DNA of 64,000 bases from Acanthaster planci (lineage: Eukaryota; Echinodermata; Asteroidea; Valvatida; Acanthasteridae): positions 2,241,231 through 2,305,230 of the forward strand of contig NW_019091374.1 of NCBI RefSeq assembly GCF_001949145.1, given 5' to 3'. The notes beneath the pieces are model-generated. The model did no database searches, was not told where the DNA came from, and worked only from the letters and a program-made list of their open reading frames with translations. The stretch's first letter is position 1. Every line of letters starts with the position of its first letter. A program made the translations under genes and the position numbers. Shown piece after piece: positions 15,001 to 26,040 of this stretch.

Positions 15001-18000
15001 TTATTTGGCAAACACCAGTTCATAGCTTAATAATTTCATGATGCTTTCATGATGTGGTTTCTTCAAAATATATGCCGATAATCTATCAGGTGCACTAACG
15101 CAGTGGCTTATCATGCATAGATTTTTGCAAAATTTATGTCACAAATAATGAGTCCGTCTTGAGGGCAGAGTATTAACGGCAAAAGTGTATGTGTTGAAGA
15201 CTGCGACTACATCACAAAATTGTGACCCACTTTGTGAAAATGAGTCTTAAGTCGCCAGAGCCACTTTTTGAGTTTTCATTTGTATTGGAAAGAGTTTTTT
15301 GTTTTGATGTATCACTCAGTTTGGCATCCTGATGAATGTGGATACTCCATGGTGAAAAATCCTGTGGGTTCCTATTGATTTACACTGTGCAAAATTATTC
15401 TAAAAGACTTTTTAATCTAAAGTGGCTCTGGCGACTTAAGACTCATTTTCACAGAGTGGGTCACAATTATGCTGCATATCGGCGCCATCTGTACCAAGAA
15501 CCCTGTTTATAAGCCTTAAATGTTCAAACTAAAATGAGAGGCTCCAAACATTCATATCACATTTCATGTTCCTCCGGCAGAAATTAAATTCACACTAAAG
15601 CCAGGTCTTCCAAATCAGGGAAATTCAAAGACTGAAGCTGCAGACGGAAGAAGACGCTGTGACAAAGCCTGGAGTTGAGATATGGCCAAATTAAGAGCAG
15701 AATCAACACTAACCACACGGAAGTCAACTGGGGCGGCCCACGACCGAATCTTGAGGTATACAAATCATCTTCACAAGTACAAACTAAGCGAGTGCCTACT
15801 TGAGGTATCAAGTCCACACACACCTTGTTCTTCTTTCCGCTGGTGTCAAGAGTGACTGGTTGACGGATTGGGGGAAGAGTCTTGTCATCATTGCTCAACC
15901 CAGGGCTGGACGTGCTCTCCTTGCCCATCTCAGCTGCCCAGTCCTGAGGTGAAGCCAATTTCAATGGTAAAACAGCTTGTTTCAAAATCAGTCCACATCT
16001 CAGAGATAAGTGAGATCAAAGGCCAAATAAAAACCCATAATATATCCAGCAGTGGGGTTGTAGTAAGAACAACTCAACCGTAAACCCCTAGGCTCTTGCA
16101 CTAGAGAGCAAACTGAACCCAACAAACTCCAACAGATCCATTCTACTTGTCTATGTACTTGTACATGCAGGTTACTGTACCAAACCTGATAAACTCCAAC
16201 AGAATGGGCCCGTTGGAGTTTGAGTGATATGGTATGGATGGGTCTGTGCAGTATAGGATGCCTTGCACTGGAGCAGTACCAAACCTGACAAACTCATGCA
16301 CAATCCAACAATTGGTACAGCAAGCCAGACACTGCACACAATGACCTCTGAGTGTCCCAACTCACACAAAATCCAACACCATCTCCCTGGGCTTCAGATC
16401 CAAAGCCTAATCAAATTCAAAAAGAAGTTAATTGGGTATGGTACTTAACCTGCCAACACCTAGCAAAACCTGCTGCTGGAGTTTATGGATACTGGGCAGT
16501 TAGGGGTAATACCTACAAACAGTTTTTAGGTGTATCACAGATTGTGAATCTTTCTTTTGGCTTAATCTACAAAATACTACGACCCAGCAAGACTGAAATT
16601 ATTAAACCCTCTAAAATTTCATAAGTTTTGGAGGCTTCCAGCAACAATGCAAAGAAAATTGGGGAAAAAGAGTTCCTGACGAAGATTTCTGATGGAAGGA
16701 GGAAATTTATCGAGGATACCTTGATATCTGAATTGATTTGCTGCCACTCGTTCTTGTCCACATCAGCTGCAGAGGCAGGAGGCTTGTCCTTCCGCAGTGC
16801 CTTGCTGAAAACCAAAGGCAATTCAACCATGTCTTACTGACACACATGTAGTGCTTTAACTCTAAGAGGGCTAAATCCTCAATAGGATCTCAATAGGAGG
16901 TTAAACAAACCCTTGGGAGTAAACACTTAAAACATTGTTAAAAAATGCTTAGCAACTATGACCCCCGTTCATCAGGCCATGAGATGAATTGTATGCAGCT
17001 GCTCCAGATGAGCTGAATCCATTTTTCTGTTTTCACAAGTACTCAGTTTGTGCTCCTGAGTGGAGAGATGCAATTGCAGTCAAGTGTCTTGCCCGTGAAC
17101 ACAAGTACTATAACCCTGCAAGTTTGACATTGTAACCACAAGACCCTGGAACTCTAGCATGTCTAGCACATACATGTACTTTTCAACTTTGACGTGACAG
17201 AGTGCTCTTAACACGGTGCCAGTCTGACCCAGAACTGAGGAATTCAATGCACAAGGCTTCTGCATGAAGCTCTGAGTAACTCTCACTGGCTGTTTGGGTT
17301 ACCAGAGGTTACTCATGTAATGTGAGTTACCTCTTGGGGTCCAGAGTTGCGATCCTGCCCTCGCAGAACTCTATCAAATCTGGGTAATGTCCATCCTTGC
17401 CAGACCTACAAAAACAGAAAAAAAGGGTTCATTTTGCTTGGTTAAAATATATATACACGGCATTGCTGAGTTCAAATACAGGTACAGGTAGTTGGTAGTG
17501 TTCATGTGTCGGCAAATTTACTACAAGTCTGCAAGTCCTTCATGTACTTCACGGTTGCTGTAATGGTGATGAAATAATGGTCCAACAATCTCATTTTAAA
17601 GATTGAATCAATATGACAGGAGTTATCTTTGGAGACGTTGACAGAGTAGTGTGTGATAAGGACATGTTTAAAGAGTAATAGGTACCATGAGAGCACAGCG
17701 CTTCAAGAAAAGGAGCAATCATTTCCTTTCACTTTGCAGCACAAAATGATAACTAGTTAAGTCCAAATCTTTTTTTGGTCTTTTTTTTTTTGAGTCTGTA
17801 TCAGCCACAAGTTTTTTCAAAATTGCTTGTGCCAAGAACATGCACGACTTAAGTCGTTAAGTCGTCCATGGGTAAGATCATAAGCTGGTTTGCCAATCAC
17901 TCCTGGTTTAAATACATGTACAAGCAGAGATCTACACGCATGTATGTAATGTGCACACAGATTTCCCCATCTTCTTTGTTATGGTATCAGTGTAAAGGTT

Positions 18001-18394
18001 TAACTACTCTGTAGCGTGTGGGTACATGTAGTTACGTCAATCCTTTATATCCACTCAGACCTTTTCAAATCCACCAGGAAATCTACGACTTGTCAAGACT
18101 GAGGGAGGTACCACAGCACAGTCAATGTTCTTTGACAAGAGGTTTGATACCCCTGAAAGTTGAGAGTGTACAATTTCTCTGGCTGGGGAAAGATCATGAA
18201 GGATTCAAGAATTCTTGGGGAGTCAGGGTTGGTCACTATTTTTGTTAGCAGACTAACCTGAGGGCTTTAAGGATATTTTCCAGCTCCTTTACGTTCTTGC
18301 AGTCACCGATGTAGCCATAATCCTGGTGCTCGATGGGAATGTCTCTGGAGGAGGACGATGAACCATCCACTGTGGCACTTGGGAAACCATCCAT
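87..18394 (-). CDS. SPAG1: SPAG1 orthologue (TPR co-chaperone, dynein arm assembly factor), 16 exons, 3' end outside window
   Basis: Coding exons 5' to 3' on the minus strand: 18258-18394 (ATG at 18394), 17331-17405, 16720-16804, 15824-15943, 14789-14972, 13800-13858, 9591-9690, 9013-9090, 8276-8382, 6703-7237, 5916-6090, 3936-4016, 3038-3485, 2822-2929, 2211-2300, 87-200. All junctions are GT..AG and phases agree, giving 832 codons in the window. Start MDGFPSATVDG then DIPIEHQDYGYI, matching the SPAG1 N-terminus. Residues ~208-315 form TPR domain 1 (KEKDKGNE, YNNRSLA, ALLRRGTA). An acidic linker carries RRMVIQEVEGDSDSEEEED. TPR domain 2 (~455-578; GNELFKAGQYGEA, YNNRAACKSK, AMLRRGAAYEALEKY) is followed by GPKWREKLP. 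TPR domain 3 (~715-832) has YTNRALC and ALYRRALA. Each TPR domain keeps the N/N/K/R carboxylate-clamp residues that bind Hsp70/Hsp90 tails. Known family role: cytoplasmic assembly of axonemal dynein arms. The C-terminal RPAP3_C domain is expected beyond position 1. Confidence 0.95.
2005..2090. repeat. GC-rich inverted repeat (GGAGCGCG / CGCGCTCC)
   Basis: Within a SPAG1 intron, GGAGCGCG units and their complements (CGCTCCTTAAGGAG, then ACCGCGCTCC) alternate and can fold into nested hairpins. The base composition differs sharply from the AT-rich flanks. Probably a small inverted-repeat element or its remnant. Confidence 0.55.
2211..2300 (-). CDS. SPAG1: SPAG1 exon 15 (TPR3 helix pair), easily missed 90-bp exon
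   Basis: This 30-codon exon encodes NEAEADCTRALELDESNIK and ends ALYRRALARK. It fits exactly between FIKLLK (exon 14) and MLNKYSDGARDL (exon 16), at the place where human SPAG1 has FEEAKQDCDQAL..VKAFYRRALAHK. The acceptor is GACATCAG|GGA and the donor AAG|GTACAC; both junctions are phase 0. It has no long open frame around it, so an ORF-only search would wrongly suggest that TPR3 is broken. Confidence 0.9.
2623..2695 (+). repeat. Possible tRNA-derived SINE head
   Basis: AGTGGGTAAGGTAT followed about 40 nt later by GGTCAAGTCCAAC resembles the A-box/B-box spacing of a tRNA-derived SINE. I cannot fold a full tRNA cloverleaf here, so this is not called a tRNA gene. Located in a SPAG1 intron. Confidence 0.25.
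3537..3572. repeat. (AATAT)n microsatellite
   Basis: A short run of AATAT/TAATA units in a SPAG1 intron just upstream of the exon ending at 3485. No other feature. Confidence 0.8.
4231..4343. mobile_element. Short inverted-repeat MITE, copy 1
   Basis: The ends are inverted: ATTCACCCAGATCCTGATCG at the left and CGATCAAGATCTATGTGAA at the right, with a centre ACTGACACCAGA. A second copy lies at 27429-27543, sharing GTGATCTG and ACTGACACCAGA. Inside a SPAG1 intron. Confidence 0.6.
4734..5012. mobile_element. TTAA-flanked piggyBac-like MITE, copy 1 (short)
   Basis: Starts CCACTTTCTGCCGGGG directly after TTAA (4730-4733) and ends ..ATATGG directly before TTAA (5013-5016). The interior (ACTGTCTGGTGGCTACTC, GCCTGCCGCCTTGTAA) is shared with the copies near 38.8, 53.5 and 59.2 kb. 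TTAA duplication is the mark of piggyBac-type insertion. The copy is shorter than the others, so it is probably internally deleted. Confidence 0.6.
10297..13724. mobile_element. 3.4-kb DNA transposon with ~75-bp terminal inverted repeats
   Basis: The left end (from 10297) reads GTACCGCTCAGAAATAT, then CGATCGATT and GCGAAGAATTCTTCGCG. The right end (to 13724) is its inverted counterpart: AAAGAATTCTTCGCAGTGAA, CGATCGCG, ATATTTCTAAGCGGTAC. The match continues for about 75 bp with scattered mismatches. The element lies inside the SPAG1 intron between the exons at 13800 and 9690. The interior is AT-rich with only short fragments (longest 115 codons, minus strand 11028-11375) and no recognisable transposase, so it is non-autonomous or decayed. 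TA flanks both ends, compatible with a TA target site. Confidence 0.7.
14318..14683. mobile_element. 365-bp MITE with ~110-bp TIRs, copy 1
   Basis: Ends ATAAACCTTTTGCAAG and CTTGCAAAAGGCTTAT are inverted. The inversion extends through ATACCTCGTGATT.. and ..AATCATGAGGTATAGCAAC, giving very long terminal repeats around a unique centre (CCAGTCCATTCCAGAGATGG). A second copy in the same orientation is at 46449-46812. It sits in the SPAG1 intron between the exons at 14789 and 13858. Confidence 0.8.
15218..15468. mobile_element. 251-bp MITE with ~47-bp TIRs
   Basis: Left arm AATTGTGACCCACTTTGTGA.. continuing to CTTAAGTCGCCAGAGCCACT. Right arm AGTGGCTCTGGCGACTTAAG.. continuing to GAGTGGGTCACAATT. 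The arms are almost perfectly complementary. The element lies in the SPAG1 intron between the exons at 15824 and 14972. Confidence 0.8.
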
Positions 18395-18425
18395 GCCTGA
18401 GGATTCCAAACAATCTCTTCGCTAT
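18258..18425 (-). other. SPAG1: SPAG1 first coding exon with 5' UTR portion
   Basis: Upstream of the ATG at 18394 the minus strand reads CAATTTACAG|ATAGCG, a good splice acceptor ending at 18426. The exon therefore probably starts at 18425 with about 31 nt of 5' UTR, and a non-coding first exon lies further upstream (higher coordinates). The start context is GGCATGG (G at -3, G at +4), a good Kozak match. I could not locate the upstream exon or promoter. Confidence 0.55.
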
Positions 18426-18780
18426 CTGTAAATTGGATAATGCATTGAGCTAAATCAACTGACAGCTGTGCAGCAACCCTGCTTGCCAGAAGGCAATCTT
18501 TAGTTCTGTAGCCCAAACACTCAAGGTTTAGAGTAAATCACAGAAAAACTTGTTGGAGCTAGCGTAAGCGTTAATCATTCTTGACCAGGGGCATCAAGCA
18601 GTGTCCACAGAAGGGCCTAACGTGGCTAAGGGATTCTATACCCATGTCACTTGACACCTTGCATGTGTCATGTGTGTGATGCATGCAAAGTGCGCGATGT
18701 GTTTGGGTCATTTTTGTCTGGCGAATGAGAGGGTGATGAGTAAAAGTGCCCATTTTTTTTCAAGAAATAGTCGGTCGCAT

Positions 18781-18854
18781 GGTCTTACAACCATAAGTCA
18801 GAAGATTTAAAAAGAATGGTCTTACAACCATAAGTCAGAAGATTTAAGATACGA
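18781..18854. repeat. Two-copy tandem repeat, 37-bp period
   Basis: GGTCTTACAACCATAAGTCA, followed by GAAGATTTAA, occurs at 18781 and again at 18818 with no visible difference over about 30 bp. The near identity suggests a recent slippage or duplication event. Confidence 0.8.
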
Positions 18855-19559
18855 ACCAATTTTGATGGCATTTGGGGGAAGAGCTGATTGAGAAAGTGGA
18901 TTTTTTTAGATAAATACACCCCAATTTGATATTATCGGGCTGCATTCAAAAATAATTACAAACTCATAAAAAGTCACATGGAGCAGTGGTTTGGAATTCT
19001 ACAAGTAGGCCCAGGCCTAGTCAAAGAGTACTTTGACAGTTTGAGAACTCAGCCACTACTCCGTCACTGCCGTGTGACTTTGAGCCAATGTACATGTACA
19101 TGTAGTTTACAAGGAGTCATAATGATACCGTTTTTTTTAATCGAACTTTTGAGGTGAATGATTCAATTTGAACAAAGCTTTTCAATCAAATTTTCCTGTG
19201 AGAGCAAACTTGAGGTACCTACAGTACAGTATAGCTTAAAAAGGGTGTAACAAGGGCTTCACAGCTTAAGACCGAGTATTTTTTGAAACATTGAGATTTC
19301 TGCTTACCAACCTCTCCCTCCCCCCTGATGACAATTGTACTGTTCATGCCATTTGTGTTTATCAGATTGCACATGTGTCCAGCCCACAAATGGCCAAGCT
19401 TGCTCCGCATATCCATTCAGCAGCTACTCAGGGCAGCTCATGTATCAGCCGATGGTATCAGCTTACAGGTCACGACAGTCCCCCCCCCCCACAACCCACC
19501 ATGGACAATGGTCAAACTGAGATGCAGAACAAGCTTGGCCATTGGTGGGCCTGACACAG

Positions 19560-19645
19560 TGGTGAAGTGATCTCTTTGGGAAGTGACAAATGGGGAAAGG
19601 GACAACTGGGCGAAGTGGTAAATGGGTGAAGTGGCAATAAAACGT
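19560..19645. repeat. Degenerate minisatellite (GAAGTGACAAATGGG units)
   Basis: Repeated units of ~15-17 bp: GGAAGTGACAAATGGGG, GGCGAAGTGGTAAATGGG, TGAAGTGGCAA. The same motif occurs in the opposite orientation at 24768-24870. Confidence 0.6.
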
Positions 19646-20252
19646 TTGAAACCCGGGGTTGTGAAGTGAGTTACTTACACCTCGTTTGACGTTCGACATT
19701 CAATGTTGAACAAGTACATGTACCAGTAACTGTCTGATATTTAATGTTGAATAAGTAACTGTCTCACATTCGGTGACCGCTCAGGATGCACATCCCTAGA
19801 AATGATAGAGTGTGAAAGGACAAAAACCAAACTGCGCCATCTACATTTAAGGGTTTGTTTGATCCTGAAAAACCCCATGCCCCGGGTTTCAAGGAGTTGT
19901 CGCTGATTGAGGAGAACAATGAGATTAGATTTGATGTACGGTACTTGCCAGGCGGGGCATGGGGTTGGAGTATTATTTCGATTTCAGAAAAGTATTATGA
20001 GATGCATTAACTTTCCTACTGGTACATGTATGTCATTCTCAAACAAAGAACTCAACGGACAAGACTTTAGTCATAGCCGGTTTGACCATGGAAAACTGCA
20101 TTGCCCTGGTTGAAATGGAAGCAGTGGGGTCGCTAAAGTGTACAGAAACACTTTGAAAATAAGTTTAGACCCGGGGCGTGGGCTTGATGTACATGCACAT
20201 GTACCGGTATATTATTTCGATTGACTGAAATAGTTTTAATCCCATTCTATTG

Positions 20253-21082
20253 CAGAGATGCCAACTTTTCAAAATGCAAAAGTGTAATCCTATCGCACTT
20301 CCAGTTCCCATTTCCCAACTGACCCTAATTTTCGGTGCAACCCTAAACGTTTTCATTGGCAAATTAGCAAAAAAAATTTTGAAAGTTTTTAAAAATCCTG
20401 TTGTCTTTTCTTTCAAAACAAACACAACAAACAACTTTTTTTCATGTCAAAACACTTGTATTTACCTGACTAGAATTGTGCAAGTGTGAATTATAATTAC
20501 AGGTAATTGTCAATTATATTTTCAAATTAATTCTGGTAAATTCTTATTTTGATCACTTTTGTGGCAATTTTTGTCAACTTTTGTCCCATTCAATCAGCAC
20601 AAAATATGGTCAAAAAATCCTTACCTACCAACCCTATTTAATCGGAAGCAGAGCTATTTTTTCTTGGCCTAACTAATGTGCTTCTCTGTGTCGTAAGATC
20701 CAGCGTGGGCAATATTTATCATGTCACAGTTACATGCGTTGCAAAACACGTAAGCTTCTCCATGACAAGACTTGCCCCCTGTTCCTCACAGTGTTAATTG
20801 GAACGAACGGATGATTCGACCACACTGGTTTCCACTGCTACTCACACAGCTTATATGCACAAACTGCTGGATGCCAGCGACACATTTCTGACGCGCGCAT
20901 TTCAATACGAGGCCTGCTCCGTACTGTAGCTCGTGCTCACGTACAGTTTATACACAACTGTATGGTTTGTAGAGTTCGAGTTGGAAATCGTAAAAATCTT
21001 AGTCTGGATCGTACATGTACAGTCATAAACAGACTAAACAAATCGTAAAATTACGTCTAAATCGTACAAGTTGGTATCACTG
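20253..21082. mobile_element. hAT-like non-autonomous element (~830 bp)
   Basis: Left end CAGAGATGCCAACTTTT and right end ACAAGTTGGTATCACTG are inverted with mismatches. The CAG..CTG terminus is typical of hAT elements. I could not find a clean 8-bp target-site duplication (TTCTATTG versus ATATTGCC), so the boundaries are uncertain. No transposase frame is visible. Confidence 0.45.
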
Positions 21083-21452
21083 ATATTGCCATACAAAACT
21101 GTCGCCTGCATTTCTGGGCTTGTTTGACCCCGAAAAAACTCCATGCCCAGGGCTGCCCCTGTGGGAGAAGGTCGTGGGTATATACATGTACATCATTGTG
21201 AAATGGCATGTACAATGCAAATAAGGCACACTTTTTTTAGAGTGGCGGGGTATTCTGCAATTACTCAGATTTTTTTTCCACTTCCACGACTTTTGACAAA
21301 CCGTTCAAAAATGTCAAAGTGCAAATCAGAAATCTGGTCAAAATTCCTTTTCTAGATATTTTCTAAGAACAAGTTTTTTAAACCCTAAACCTACATGTAC
21401 ATAATACTACAATTTACTATTTTCAAGATTAATTTTTGCATTGGGAAGATGT

Positions 21453-21560
21453 TAATTATATATAACGGTTTTGCCCTTACCCAACGTATATTAATAAACA
21501 CTGAGCATGCAGTGCTTATTAATATACGATGGGTAAGGGCAAAACCGTTATATATAATTA
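21453..21560. repeat. 108-bp near-perfect palindrome (hairpin MITE or miRNA-like hairpin)
   Basis: The arms run from TAATTATATATAACGGTTTT to AAAACCGTTATATATAATTA and pair almost without mismatch down to the centre CACTGAGCATGCAGTG. Stem length is about 50 bp with only a few mismatches. Most likely a miniature transposon; a small-RNA hairpin is a less likely alternative. Confidence 0.85.
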
Positions 21561-21759
21561 CAAATTACTACTTGTACATGTAGTAAAATGTAGTACTGAG
21601 CACTGTCGCTTGTAAGAGGATATGACCATATTGTTCTCTGAAGCCATAAGATACAATAGATAAGACAATGTACATGTACCACACAGTGCTGTGGCACTAT
21701 GAATGGATGGCTTTATTGTTCTCTGTACAAGTAACAATGGAAGTAACCTAGCCGGAAGT

Positions 21760-21832
21760 ACTAATTTGTAGTGCTAGGTCCTTCAGGCTCAGGCTACTAC
21801 TTAGTATTTTGTAGTACTGAGTAGTGTAAGGC
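21760..21832. repeat. Dispersed repeat, copy 1 (TGTAGTGCTAGGTCCTTCAG)
   Basis: AATTTGTAGTGCTAGGTCCT, then TCAGGCTCAG and a TAGTATTTTGTAGTACTGAG segment. The same arrangement recurs at 26775-26850 in Argonaute intron 1. Confidence 0.65.
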
Positions 21833-22868
21833 AACAATATGCTTGGCGGTTAGGGTTAAACAAGAACTTGTCTGAGAATTAAGTGAAGAACAAAATACAG
21901 GAGGTGGGTTCTTATTAGGAAAAATCCAAACTAGAAAAGATTGGCTTACTGCGGGCACCATTTTTATAAAACCTCAGAAATTAGGCTTGTCCATCTACTA
22001 CGTGACATTCCTTCCCATTATTAAGGCATAGTATGTCACACCATCATCTTGACGACTGGACTGAGTGGACAACGTGTCTCAACGGACGACTTGTCTCAAC
22101 AGTCAACTTGTACTTGTCTCTCTCCTTTTTACGCATGGATGGTCGAGCTGTCTCATCAGTCGAGTTATCTTAAGTAGAGTTGGCAAAGGGTCGAGTTGTC
22201 TACAGTGTAGACAACTCATTGGAGTCATTGGAGTCGATATTTTTGTACCTTATTTTAACAGCCGTGGTAAGTTAACTTAAAGGATATTTTTTCGAGTACT
22301 GTTAATCGAGTACGAGTACTTTGATGCTCGAGTACAATTTTTGGATGTCGAGTTCCGAGTATTTTGTACTTTGTATTTTCAAAGGGGTAAGTTACAATTA
22401 TTCTAGTCAGGTGTAACTAGATAGGGAAACACCAAAAGGAAATTGACAAGATTGGAATTTCTTCTCAACTACATGTACATCACATCATTTAATTAAAAAA
22501 GCTACCGGAAGAATATACATGTACATTAAGTTACTAGTAAAGAAATTAAAAACACTCTCAAAGATATTCAGTTCCAAAAAAAGGAAGAAAAATACGAATA
22601 TCACGAGTTAAAATCACTCCCAACAATATTACGAAAATAAATTTAAACATTTTGGGTCGACTCTGCCAGCGCTTGTCTGAACTGGGTACATAACAACAGA
22701 ACTGGATATCGGGTCACTACAACAAGATTAGCCTACTTGACGTAAGTGATTAGTGGTGCTGTCCAAATATCCATCACCGTCCGTGAGTCGTTCGTTTCAC
22801 GTCGTTGATTAGAACCATTGTTTTTTTTTTTTAATACATTGGGCCGGCCATATTTGCTTGACGTTCCT

Positions 22869-23008
22869 AGGGGGGGGCGAGTCGGTCAGGGGGCGAGTCG
22901 GTCAAGGGGCGAGTCGGCCAGGAGGCAAGTTGGTAAGAGACGAGTCGGTCAGGAGGTGAGTTTACGAGGGGGTGAGTTGGAAAGGGACGAGTCGAGTCGG
23001 TCAGGGGG
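22869..23008. repeat. G-rich minisatellite (GGGGCGAGTCGGTCA units)
   Basis: About eight imperfect ~15-bp units built on GGGGCGAGTCGGTCA, decaying into GAGGTGAGTT and GGGGGTGAGTTGG. Located in the SPAG1-Argonaute intergenic region. Confidence 0.85.
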
Positions 23009-24767
23009 CAGTTGACCTGACACCTCCCAGAACTGTGGCCCAAGTGTGCGGTTCATCGTCCGCCGCCCTTCCCATGCTCCCACGATGACCGTGAACCCCA
23101 CAGTCATGACAATTCTGGGAGTAAACGGTAACTAAATCCTGCATTGCTAATGCTAGGCCATGTACATATGTACTGTACATGTACGTACGCTGGCAATATA
23201 GGCTGGCTAAGAGGACCGCGCCGATCACGCCGACGTGATAGGCCAACCTCTTCCACATTTTCAGCAGAATACACATGTAGGTTACATTAATGGAATATGA
23301 GCAAACACAGGCAGCTTCCACTAATAATTTGAAGATTTGTCCACAGCAGCAGTCAGAAACGTCTTGCTCATCATCTACATCTCGTCTAAGAAAATTTGGT
23401 AACAAATTAGGCCTACCTCGTACTTCGTAACAAAGTTTTCTCACAAGATGTGGCGGAACTGCAACTGCCGAATTCGTTAGTAGTAGTTGCCTGCTTGTGG
23501 TAATTTCCCTCAGTCTGAAACCCTTTTTCGTTAATAAAATGAAACATGTATCTTGATTACAGGAACGAGACTTATCTAAAATTGTCTGGTGACTGGAATG
23601 CTTTTGATGCTTTTAATACGAACAGACTGCGAGTGAAATGGCGCCAGTCGTGATCTCGGCGTACTTAAAGGAGCACTAATGGGCACTTCTCTCTAATAAA
23701 TTCCAAACATAAAAATTGCTTGGGGAAAAAATCACATCGTGTTCAGTCAGATTATTTAAAATTAATTCAAAGTCTGACTATTCCAGTTTTATTATTTTCG
23801 TTGAAAACAGAAAGTTCAAATGTATATCATCAGCTGTTTCCATATTCTTTTTGGCATCTTCGGCAATAATATCATTTTATCTCATTGCGATGGACAACCA
23901 CTTTAAGAAGTGAGTATCGACGTAGTTGAAAATGGAAACCGAAACGGCTATCACAGCAGCGTATGGTGTACAATAAAGGACACTAACACGAGGTGGGAAA
24001 ATTCCTCACGTACACGTTGTGTCTCAACGCGCTACTCATTTAAACAGAACTGTGCAATTATAAGCACTGGCCTTTGGTATTTCGTCTCCATCCTCCATAC
24101 TCGGAGGTCAAATCTAACAGAACTACTATCTGATGCATTTTTGGGTTTGCTGTATACAAATATTACCCTTTTCAAATGGAACAGTAAAACTAGCCTCACC
24201 TGAGGCGATCAATCCGCCTCGGGCAGAAGCACCCCCTCATCGGTTGAAAGAGCTGCATGGGTCGGGAGTCTTCATTTTGCTATGTGATCATGATGACGGC
24301 ATTTCCTAGTCATTTGTGAACCAGCGAAGTTCAGTTCTCACCAAAGGAGCCTCCGTTGCAAAGAAAATAGCACCCTCTCTTGTTCCAACTCGAGGCTCAC
24401 ATGGGTTATATTGATCCAACGCGAACTATTGTGATATGGTAAACTGGATCTGGAACAACTAAAATATAGCACAGACGCTAATGGGAAAAATCCAAGACGG
24501 GAATTTTTCGAGATTGCAGGACTACTTAAAAGGTTATCTGAAATATTATTTAAATCTAAAAACTTTTTTTAAAAGTTATTGAATCATGACGCAGACGACT
24601 TTTACTACGATACGATGGTAACCATGCGAAACGTGTTCACAAAACCACTTAAGGCACTCTAAATGGGCCACTTAAGACACCACACTTAACAAAGTATTAA
24701 ACGTCTGCGCGTTTATAACCCTCCAAGGGTGTTTGCGCAGTACGAAGCACAAGCTGGAGTATTTACA

Positions 24768-24870
24768 GTCACTTTGCCCCATTTCCACTTGGCCTCTGAC
24801 CACTTCGCCCCATTTCCAATTCGCCCTGTCCCCTTTTCGCCCCATTTCTCTTTCGCCCCTGCTACTTCAC
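24768..24870. repeat. Degenerate minisatellite (CTTCGCCCCATTTCC units)
   Basis: At least five units of ~17 bp: TTTGCCCCATTTCC, CTTCGCCCCATTTCC, TTCGCCCTGTCCCC, TTTCGCCCCATTTC, TTTCGCCCCTGC. This is the reverse complement of the motif at 19560-19645. Confidence 0.7.
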
Positions 24871-25109
24871 TCCAGTGTAAACTTTTTTGAGCTTCACCCT
24901 AGGGAAGGCTACATGTTTATCATTATTTATTCGGCATTCTTCACAAGCACACAGCACAATACAGACAGTATATAAATACATGTAAGACACACAAAGCCAG
25001 CAGCAAATGCAAGGAGATGAAAAAGTTAACCTGATAACTGTGACCCAAGGGCCTCCATTTCCGATACTACTGACCATAAACAACACATACAAAATATATA
25101 ATATATAAA

Positions 25110-25350
25110 TCTAAATGTTAAAAAAGGTTTAATTATTCCAGTAAATAAATAAGTAAATAAACAAATAAATAATAAATAAAAAGTAAGAGGAATAAAATGA
25201 ATAACGTAAAACCATCAAGACTAAATAAATTGGGTAAAAATGAAACAGGATAAGATAAATATTTATAGGCTAAGATCAAGCTAGAAAATGGGGAGTTAGC
25301 AAGAATTAATAATAGATTAGTTAAAATTAAAAATGGGTTATAAGAAGGCA
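25110..25350. repeat. AT-rich low-complexity tract (AAATAAATAA-like)
   Basis: A run of AATAAATAAGTAAATAAAC-type sequence with very few C or G. The minus-strand open frame across it is a composition artefact. Confidence 0.7.
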
Positions 25351-25974
25351 ATAAAGCTACAGATTTTTGAATCAATTGATATCATATAATTCGGTCTTGA
25401 GTGAGTTGATCCATCATTTCAGAGGTAGCTCAATAACCCCAGTTCTAAGAGTCTCCGGGAGTTCTTCCCAGTAACGGGGAAAAAGATATTCACTGGTGAG
25501 TAGTGAAGCTTTTGGGTCTGAGCCCTGAGGTGTTGGAACTTGACCTCGTCAAGAAGTGCTGAACCAAGTTTGAGGTTCCAATTCAGGCAATTTGCAAAGG
25601 AAAATGTTGCAACTGTTTTAAAGAGCACTAAAAATCCCGCTTAGATTACAAACTAATAGCAAAAACTATTTAATGAGATTTTCTGAAGAAACATCTGAAC
25701 AAAGCAAAAAAACCCGAGAGAAAATAATCATTAAAGTCGCACCCATGTAGGCTACTTTTTCAGTGGCCCGCCCACACTTCTTGACGCCAAGGCCATTTGT
25801 GCGTACGGGTGCATAATTTTGAATTTATTAGTGAAGAGGTCTATTGGAATTCAGTTGAGCAATGGTCCTCATAAATAATTCATTTTTTTTTCTCGCCCAC
25901 CTACGGAAAAAAAATCGTCACCCGCACGGGCTTGTAATGTTAGGTGTCCTTTGCTGTTCACCTCTGCGCTGTAA

Positions 25975-26040
25975 GTTCACCATTTTAGCGGCCATTTTGG
26001 CCGACAATTACAAATAGTACACGTACGGACAAAAAGATGA
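25975..26040 (+). promoter_or_regulatory. Candidate Argonaute promoter / TSS region with YY1-like sites
   Basis: About 100-150 nt upstream of the start codon the sequence reads CACCATTTTAGCGGCCATTTTGGC, containing two CCATTTT cores; GCGGCCATTTTGG resembles the YY1 consensus (GCCGCCATTTTG), commonly found near transcription starts. This is a motif match only; the real start site could lie further upstream if a non-coding exon exists. Confidence 0.25.

Noticed and set aside
23001-23444. 147-codon minus-strand frame between SPAG1 and Argonaute
   Set aside because: No domain, Cys/Tyr-rich chance-like composition, partly within the G-rich minisatellite, and no matching splice context with SPAG1.
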